The notes beneath the pieces are model-generated. The model made no database searches. It was not told where the DNA came from and was given only the letters and a program-made list of their open reading frames with translations. The position numbers were made by a program, and so were the translations under genes. From Corbicula japonica (taxonomy: Eukaryota > Mollusca > Bivalvia > Venerida > Cyrenidae), in the NCBI GenBank assembly GCA_038501625.1, contig JAZAYU010000205.1, forward strand, positions 1 to 64,000: a stretch of DNA of 64,000 bases, in the 5' to 3' direction. Of the stretch, positions 57,322 through 64,000 are shown in pieces (within the stretch, counting starts at the first letter, position 1; the number at the start of each line of letters is the position of its first letter).

Positions 57322-57942
57322 TATATTTACACACATAAAAACTCTAATAAATATAGGAATTATTATTTACAGTAGCCACGCCTTTACAAGTTATACGTCA
57401 CACTATTTACCATCAGAAATTATGATTCGTTATATGAATAGGACTATTCATATATTAAAAAATACAAACATTTGATTCTTTTATGGATGACAAAACTATT
57501 AAACTAACTTTAAAACTACTCAAGTTTTTAACATGATTAAATAATGACTAAAATAACAAAAACATTACTCACTAAATAGATGAGACTCCTTTTATATGAA
57601 AATGACATAAGTCTGTATAACGGCTTGTAAAGTTTGGGCAATACATTGCTTTGTGCACGAGAGTTTTGCAGTTGTGTGGTCTAAGTCGGATAGACACCTC
57701 GTGGAGTGGCCTATGAAAAATAGACCACTCCACGAGGTGTCTATCCTTTACATAGGGTGCACAATGTTTTGACGTGTGATACAAATGAGCACGCACATTT
57801 TGCCACCTGTTGCTGCGAAAAAGCGTGCCGTCTTCACTGTGTCGCCAACTTGGCTGTTCCAACAGCCATTCGAAAAAGCCGTAATATCATGATTTCTTCC
57901 AATAATTTCTGTAATAGTGAGAGTATTTATGAGTGTTAATAT
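57322..57942. other. Stretch between two H hairpins, with a 59-bp hairpin
   Basis: Includes the inverted partner of 55,092-55,155 (57,365-57,428) and, at 57,688-57,746, a perfect 22-bp-arm hairpin (GGATAGACACCTCGTGGAGTGG). The open frames at 57,572-58,026 on the minus strand are not convincing. Confidence 0.5.
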
Positions 57943-58035
57943 AAGGATTGAATGATGGGCTTCACACACTTTAAACAACCCAACTGTTTTCCATACCCAA
58001 ATGAAAACCATCAAATATCGATTCAATCTTTAATT
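57943..58035. mobile_element. Hairpin MITE H, copy lacking most of the left arm
   Basis: AAGGATTGAATGAT is joined directly to GGGCTTCACACACTTTAAAC and then to the complete right arm. Confidence 0.7.
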
Positions 58036-58514
58036 AAGCTGCAGAAATTAACGTGATAAAGTATTGAACAAATTTCTATTAACCGTGAGATTCGTAGTAA
58101 CCAAGACATCAAGATGCGCTTTTCTTGGTAGTTAAGTGATGTTTGCGAACTTCCGTTCTGTTTGCATCACTTAATTCAGAGAAACATTGTGTTACTTGAT
58201 ACAATGTTTCAAGAACAATAGCAATTCTAAAGTAGTTTTCTAAAGTAGTTTAAGTGAAAATAAAACAATGTGTTCTGTGATAAGTAAGCCTAACAGGAAG
58301 ATACTATACGATTTTAAATTGAGTAGACAATGCGGTAATGAAAATAATGTAAGATTAAACGGGAAAACAATTCAGGCTGTGATAATGTTCCTTCTGTTGT
58401 ATTTAGAGTACTGTGCAACTTCAGCAATAAAACATAGTAATGATTATATAGTGGAAAATATCCAACAAATTAAATTGTTCTTTAAATTTTTTTGCTCATT
58501 TGAAAATCCCATCG

Positions 58515-58550
<36 letters not shown>

Positions 58551-58603
58551 GTCTCTCTCTCTCTCTCTCTCTCGCTCTCTATCTCTCTCTCTCTCTCTCT
58601 CTC
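58515..58603. repeat. (CT)n microsatellite
   Basis: About 89 bp of CT with GTCTCT, CGCT and ATCT interruptions. The frames through it are artefacts. Confidence 0.95.
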
Positions 58604-59430
58604 ATTTTTTGTTTGTTCGGGAATATTATTAAGAAACAATTGTTATTTAGCGGTGATAAATCGTACAAATTATCTTATATTTGACACGCACATATTTTCA
58701 CATAAATTCGACGTAGCTTTTTCAACACTTAACATAAATTATTTTGTGAATACAAATATTGCAACAAAAACAAAACACTATTTTTGAAAGTCCTTTTTTC
58801 GCAGCAAGCCCTCGACTACAGAATAATTCGTCGGTATTACGTATTTGGGATCTTTATTTGTTCAAATATCATTCTTAAGTGAATTCAGTAAACAGCTCCA
58901 TACTTTGATATGACTATAAAACGTATTAATGACCGATTCGTTCGGTAGGTTGGCCAATGCTTTTATTTCGGTGAAGTCACAGTCACATTATCATAACGCA
59001 GTACAACACAATCATATTTTAGGTTTGGGTCCAACTTAGATGACTCAGTAATTGTATTTACTATAAGCAGTCGAAACGACAATATCGCAAAAAGTAAAAT
59101 GTAAAACCCCGTGTTAAAATATATTTTACAGAAACCCGTTTATTTTATCAGAACTTAGTTCGGTTAATTAAGATAAAAATACATTTGATTTATACATTGA
59201 TTTAGTAATTGTTATATTGGTAATATACAACAGATATATTCCCCTTAATGATCTCACGAAATCTCCGAGCATTTGCGAATCATATATCTGAATTAGGCCG
59301 ATATTCTCATGAACTCACTTTGACGTCATTTATGGCGGTAACGTCTTTTTTTACCATAACGGATGTTCCTGCCTGGCGCCTTCATATCGTATTCAAACAA
59401 TTAAGATAATAGAAGAAGAACTTTCAAACG
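58604..59430. other. AT-rich stretch with no recognised gene
   Basis: I see no domain or repeat boundary. Confidence 0.4.
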
Positions 59431-59439
59431 TATAGGCAA

Positions 59440-59830
59440 TATTATGTTTAATTCTTTTAAAAGGCATAACTCGGAAATATTGAAGCAGGGGTTATCGATC
59501 TTGTTGTCAGAGATTGCTTTGTTTTTGGAAAAAATGATATATTTCAAGTATTATGATAAAATAGACATGAACTTTCAATGTTACATGGAACATTAAGTTC
59601 GATATGTAAGTCATTTGAAAGGGCATAACAAAAAATAATATAACAACAGTGATCATTTTTGTTGTCGGAGATGGCTTTATACATGCAGATGATATATTTT
59701 AATTATTAAGTCAATAGGTCAAATACTTACAAACTTACAGGCAACATTAAGTTTCATATTTACGTCAAGGGGCTACAGGACAACGCAGCCGCCAACGCAG
59801 CCGCCGACGACGCCGCGGCCTTACAAAAGG
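59440..59830 (+). repeat. Two tandem segments of the ATGGCTTTG repeat with a GC-rich end
   Basis: AAGGCATAACTC...GTTGTCAGAGATTGCTTTG (near 59,460) and AAAGGGCATAAC...GTTGTCGGAGATGGCTTTA (near 59,620) are copies of one segment. The end, ACGCAGCCGCCAACGCAGCC and onward to 59,822, is strikingly GC-rich for this DNA. Confidence 0.5.
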
Positions 59831-60310
59831 ATCCATACGTGTATACATGCTGATGCAGGTGACACATTAATAAGCACTGTCATACAATGAATTTAACATC
59901 ATTAAAAACCGATACAAAAATGTGTGACGAGAGCGAGCATAAAAATTACACGGCGGAAATTCTAAATAAATACCAGGCGGGGCAGGACTTTTGATATTTC
60001 ATTACATGCTTTAAGGTAACTATAAAATGTTTGTTAATTAATGTCACATTATATTCTATTGGATCAGACTGCCATGTAAAAATTGTCATATTTGTATATG
60101 GTGAGGGCCAATTTTATAACGTGTTAAGCACTTGTGGCAATAAAATATGTTTAAACTAAATACCAACATTCTAACGAAATTTTTTTGTTAAAATGTCATG
60201 CTAATGACCGACTAGCTTTTTGGAAAGCTAAAACTTGTATATTCCATATTCGGGATAGGAATTTAAGACAAACTGAATTTTGAACTTCAACCTGCACAAT
60301 GTGTTCTGAA

Positions 60311-61298
60311 TAGGGATGGGAACGGATACCTAAATCACTATTCGGATAACCGTATCCGGTATCCGGATAATATCCGAATAACCGTATCATTTTATCGACC
60401 ACAGACAATTTTGCTTATTTAATATTTTAAATTTAAAAAGCACAAACGTTACACTATACCGCGATCGTTTGAGTCCTCGACCAACCTACCGGGTATATCA
60501 TGGAAACAAAATATAAGTGAAAATTCGGACCCAATGACTTAACTTCTTAAGTCAATAACGAGTTGAAAAAAATTTAGCTACCGCGAAAAAGTACAAGAAA
60601 AGGTTCGATAAAATTGGAGTTTAATTTCACGTGGACGCTTGCAAGCGCATACATAATATTCTGTGTAACCAATTTATCGATAAATCACATGTATCGGGTT
60701 AAAATACATGTAAAAGTTATGGTAATAGTTAATTGCATCATCTAATATTTTTGAATATCGGCGTCTAACGTTAAATGATTTTTTTTCCTTTCAAGTCTTT
60801 AATGCGGTCATGTCAAAAAAACAAACTGTCAAGATTAAATTCGCTCAAAATTCTGTTGCAATAAATTGTCAATAATCTGAGGTTTGTTCTCGTTAACGAA
60901 AATAATCAAGTTGTTGCAACTTGACAGGTGTCATTTAACACGTTCTGTTCAAGGTACACCAATCAACAAAACCAATCAACAAAACAAAAGATCACGGTCT
61001 GGAATACAGATCTCCCGGTCTCCCAATTTACCACTATACAAACAATTAACACCTCTTTGTCAACCCTGCTGAGACATCCTGGTCGAGTTACGCCTGGGGA
61101 AAACCATGTCAGTATCGAGATTAGTGCAAGCAGTGTAGCGTGGTTTAGAAAGATTTACCAGTTATATTTTACAAACCTTGAACAAAATATTGAAACTAAA
61201 TTCGTACGAATTTGAGGGTATTCGGATACGAGAATGGTATCCGGATACGATCTTACTATTAGGATATTCGGTTATCTGGATAACCGTTCCCATCCCTA
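60311..61298. mobile_element. Non-autonomous hAT-type element with 8-bp target duplication
   Basis: Starts TAGGGATGGGAACGG and ends with its inverted complement CCGTTCCCATCCCTA. The flanks carry GTTCTGAA exactly twice (60,303-60,310 and 61,299-61,306). Eight bases is the hAT signature. Lectin 2 intron 3 shows the empty site (TGTGTTCCAAAA near 28,530). The ends hold clustered ATCCGGATA/TATCCGAATA-type palindromes. 988 bp, no recognisable transposase; the short frames near 60,900-61,200 are unassigned. Confidence 0.85.
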
Positions 61299-62084
61299 GT
61301 TCTGAAACTTAAAACCTTTGCAATATATGCATTGTTTTTGGCCAGTCTCTAACATTTTATGGTGATTTTATATGAGCACAGGCCTCGACTGAAAAAAATG
61401 GAAATTTTTTTCTGTTAAGGCATGCACAATTCATGGATAAAATTTTGAGTTTGTTCTAGAAGTGTCCTCACCCTAAAAGCTCACACAACATAAGCGATGA
61501 AAATGGTTAAAAATCAGATTAATTTGAATATTTTTTTTTCTCATTTTAGGTTATTTTAATGACATCTTCAAACGTTTAAATAGTTGCCGATCTAAAAGTA
61601 AATATTCAAAGTGCAAACATTTATGTATTCATCTTTAAGATATATAAAACATAAAATTAAATATTTTAGGCCAAACATAGGCCTTCGTAAACCTGCTCCT
61701 TTATCTGAAATATGAAGCAAGTAAATGTAACATGATTGCAAAATTATCCACATATTTTTTGACTTCGTGAAAAAATAATATTGATTCTGATCAATGATCG
61801 GAAAAGCGTTGTTTGTGCCGCATGAAGACCATAAAACGTCGCCCTGTACATTCTATCAGTGCTCTTTTAGAGATTTTGAAGGCAAATGAGCTCGATATTT
61901 ATATTAATTTAGCGACTTGCTATCAACCCAATGCTATGTAGCGTGGACAGTAATATGCATTTTTGTTACTACTCATGAACAGGCTCAGTCAAGCCGAGAC
62001 TATTTTGATATTTGTCGTGTTCGGTTGCTTTTAAAACCACTTATACTTGTTTGTTCATATAATAACGTTTTGGGACAAGTTTGA

Positions 62085-62292
62085 GGTTGATACACCTTAC
62101 AGTTTGTTTTATGACGGTTCCAACGCGATAACCTCTCCGTTTCTCATTTTCGTTACTTAATTATTTTTGGTTTCTATTTTGCATTTAATCATTTGTAACC
62201 CAGGCTCTCTATTCCCCTCTACTTTTTGGGTGTGTGGATAGACTGTCTTCTAAAATTGGCAATTTTGATATGCAAATGTTACTTTTTAAAGT
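62085..62292 (-). repeat. R repeat in the lectin remnant
   Basis: Inverted R with GACGGTTCCAACGCGATAAC, TCTCTATTCCCCTCT in place of the purine tract complement and TTTGATATGCAAATGTTACT at the 5' end. Older than most copies by eye. Confidence 0.5.
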
Positions 62293-62943
62293 CCCCTTTT
62301 TCATCTATTGCAGTGCCTAAAACATATAACAGAACATGTTAACATAAAATGGGGGTTTCGCTGTGCAGTTAAATCTTATGTCGAACCTGATTTTATGAAA
62401 ATACAGTAAAAATTATACTAAATAATTAAATAATTTTTTGTAAGAATATGGGCCACAGTAACTGATATTGTTTGTTTAGAATTGTCTAAATTTCATGTAA
62501 ATTACAATATATACAGACTCTACATTTCGATAATTAAGTACAAACCAAAAATAAAACCAAAACTGTTTAATAAATCTTTGAAATACATCTTTGAAACTCT
62601 TTGTCATGAGTACTTTTAAAGTTAATTTCTGTTGTTATTTTTTTCAAGTATTCGAATTCTGTTCCACCTTAACGCGGTGTTTTGTTTTTCAGGGTCAGTG
62701 ACGTCGGGGAAATAGTTGGATGATTAACGACAGAATGTAAATATTCAAAGACTAAATATATCCTAAGATAAGACTTTGAAAATGTTCCAAGGCTGCAGAA
62801 AAAAGCAAAATAAAAAAAATGGATCAATTGAGTTTTGTAATTATATTGCTATAATTACCTTTTAATTGCCGAATAAATGTTTAGCCCAAATCTAATATTA
62901 TCCCATTCTAGAAATAAATCATATCAGCTTTACCAGCCATACT

Positions 62944-63277
62944 ATACCATACCATACCATACCATACCATTCCATACCATACCATACCATACCATACCAT
63001 ACCATACCATACCATACCATACCATACCATACCATACCATACCATACCATACCATACCATACCATACCATACCATACCATACCATACCATACCATACCAT
63101 ACCATACCATACCATACCATACCATACCATACCATACCATACCATACCATACCATACCATACCATACCATACCATACCATACCATACCATACCATACCAT
63201 ACCATACCATACCATACCATACCATACCATACCATACCATACCATACCATACCATACCATACCATACCATACCATAT
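62944..63277. repeat. (ACCAT)n array of about 66 units
   Basis: About 330 bp of ACCAT pentamers with one TCCAT variant near 62,971. The TIPYH and WYGMV frames through it are artefacts of the repeat. Confidence 0.95.
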
Positions 63278-63284
63278 AATAAAA

Positions 63285-63921
63285 GGAGCGCAAATATCGA
63301 CGATGGATTTACGCAAAAGACCTGCCAGACGACCAATGCTGACCGTAGCTAACCGGAGACCTCGCTAAGACTGTGCCCAGGAACACGTCACTTGGCATCT
63401 GCGCCACTGGCGGCCTGTGCTCTTGATAGACGAGAACCCTTCCATGTTTCGATCTTTGAAAGGCGTGTGAGGGTATGACGTCGCCGAGAAGAAAGGTATT
63501 CGGAATGTAACATTATTCCATATGACAGGTTTGGCGGTTGGTCAGTTATGGTGTTGGCAATGATATTAATAAACAGGCGCACAGTTCTTCATGTCATTCC
63601 AGGAGGTAGCCACGAGGCCCTAAGATATCGGTACGAAATCCTGGAACCAATCGTTCGGCTATATAATGGTGCAATAATGAAAGTTTTCGTTTCGTTCAAG
63701 ATAATGCTCGACGAGTACACGCAGTAAGAATCGTCCGGAACTCATTTGATGAAGAAGTTATCGGGGACATAAACTGGCAAGCGAGGTCTCCAGACCTCAA
63801 CCATAAAGAGCAAGTCTGGGACATGCTTTCTCGTAGACATTCATTGCGTCCGAACCCTGTGCAGAACGTTCGTGAGCTTTTTCATGATCTTGTAGCAGAA
63901 TGGGATACAATAACACTGTGA
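63285..63921 (+). pseudogene. Tc1/mariner transposase fragment
   Basis: Starts directly after the ACCAT array at RKRPARRPML, in what is usually the linker before the catalytic domain. The DDE triad can be followed across several frames: DES near 63,428, QDNAR near 63,700 and the last glutamate in the segment WQARSPDLN-KEQVWD near 63,775-63,815. RYSECNIIPYDRFGG lies between. In-frame stops (TAA at 63,366, TGA at 63,476) and shifts near 63,425 and 63,685 disable it. The N-terminal HTH half is absent. The DNA cut-and-paste function is lost. Confidence 0.85.
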
Positions 63922-63945
63922 CATGATCTGATCAGACCTGGGTTG

Positions 63946-64000
63946 AAGGTTATAAAACTGAGCATGGAAACCAGTCTCAAATCTCAAGCATCTGATTAGC
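63946..64000 (+). mobile_element. Hairpin MITE P, left arm, running off the window
   Basis: TGAAGGTTATAAAACTGAGC and the following bases match the left arm of the 136-bp palindrome at 50,240 almost exactly. The second arm should lie beyond the window. It follows the end of the Tc1 fragment by about 25 bases. Confidence 0.75.

Larger units (their letters stand above)
60180..62830 (+). pseudogene. Remnant of a third C-type lectin copy
   Basis: 60,240-60,310 and 61,299-61,780 follow intron 3 of lectin 2 (28,490-28,990) in order: AACTGAATTTTGAACTTCAA, GCACAGGCCTCG, CTGTTAAGGCATGCA. The lectin-domain exon 4 is missing where it would be expected near 61,790. The terminal exon (62,693-62,723; GTCAGTGACGTCGGGGAAAT) with its TTTTTCAG acceptor and the polyadenylation region (AATAAA 62,809-62,814) are preserved. 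A hAT-type element sits in the intron. Exons 1-3 were not found upstream. This is a decayed duplicate of the lectin unit, now about 32 kb from its relatives because of the nested retroelements. Confidence 0.75.

Noticed and set aside
62693..62723. Third functional lectin gene
   Set aside because: Only the terminal exon and polyadenylation region remain; exon 4 is absent between 61,780 and 61,800 and exons 1-3 were not found.
62877..63368. Long frames with TIPYH or WYGMV repeats
   Set aside because: The pentanucleotide ACCAT has no stop in several frames, so long frames are automatic.

Overview
This window is animal nuclear DNA. It is AT-rich, its genes are interrupted by introns, and it is dense with transposons and microsatellites. 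Several short interspersed repeats (for example the one with a CACAAAGTGGGGGGC core near 1,555), the tandem secreted C-type lectins and the BEL/Pao elements together suggest a marine mollusc, most likely a bivalve. That assignment is an inference. No operons, CRISPR arrays or bacterial genes are visible.

Layout. 1-16 kb is repeat-rich and gene-poor. It holds split copies of interspersed repeats (called Q, R and S here), a 2.7-kb element with about 1-kb inverted arms that carries a broken BED-finger remnant, a tandem 254-bp unit with a tRNA-like Pol III promoter, and a 1.15-kb pogo/Tigger-type element with a transposase tail. At 16.3-17.7 kb lies a long ORF with a lysine-rich tail, an acidic linker and a globular C-terminal half that resembles a dual-OB (DuOB) domain. 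At 20.9-30.2 kb are two tandem, five-exon secreted C-type lectin genes of 168 residues each, whose exon junctions all agree in phase. A terminal-exon remnant of a third copy lies at 62.7 kb. The long second intron of the first lectin contains a roughly 2-kb foldback.

At 32.5-48.0 kb there is a three-level nest. An R repeat with a (GA)n tract was split by a BEL/Pao LTR retrotransposon (5-bp target duplication ATCAG). The BEL element was then split inside pol by a Ty3/Gypsy element in the opposite orientation. The BEL coding region is decayed by two stops and three frameshifts. The Gypsy element keeps intact gag and pol frames, nearly identical 1,311-bp LTRs and a textbook -1 frameshift signal (GGGAAAC plus a stem-loop) at the gag-pol junction.

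At 48.6-64 kb are a roughly 1-kb direct duplication, a 136-bp near-perfect palindrome with relatives at 49.9 kb and at the window edge, three tRNA-like Pol III units, other hairpin elements, an intact-ended hAT-type element with an 8-bp target duplication, the lectin remnant, a long ACCAT array and a broken Tc1 transposase.

Working together: the probable host genes are the two lectins and perhaps the DuOB-like ORF. Nearly everything else is mobile DNA. Because several repeats occur more than once here, insertions can be checked against empty sites inside the same window, which fixes several element ends and target duplications without any database.
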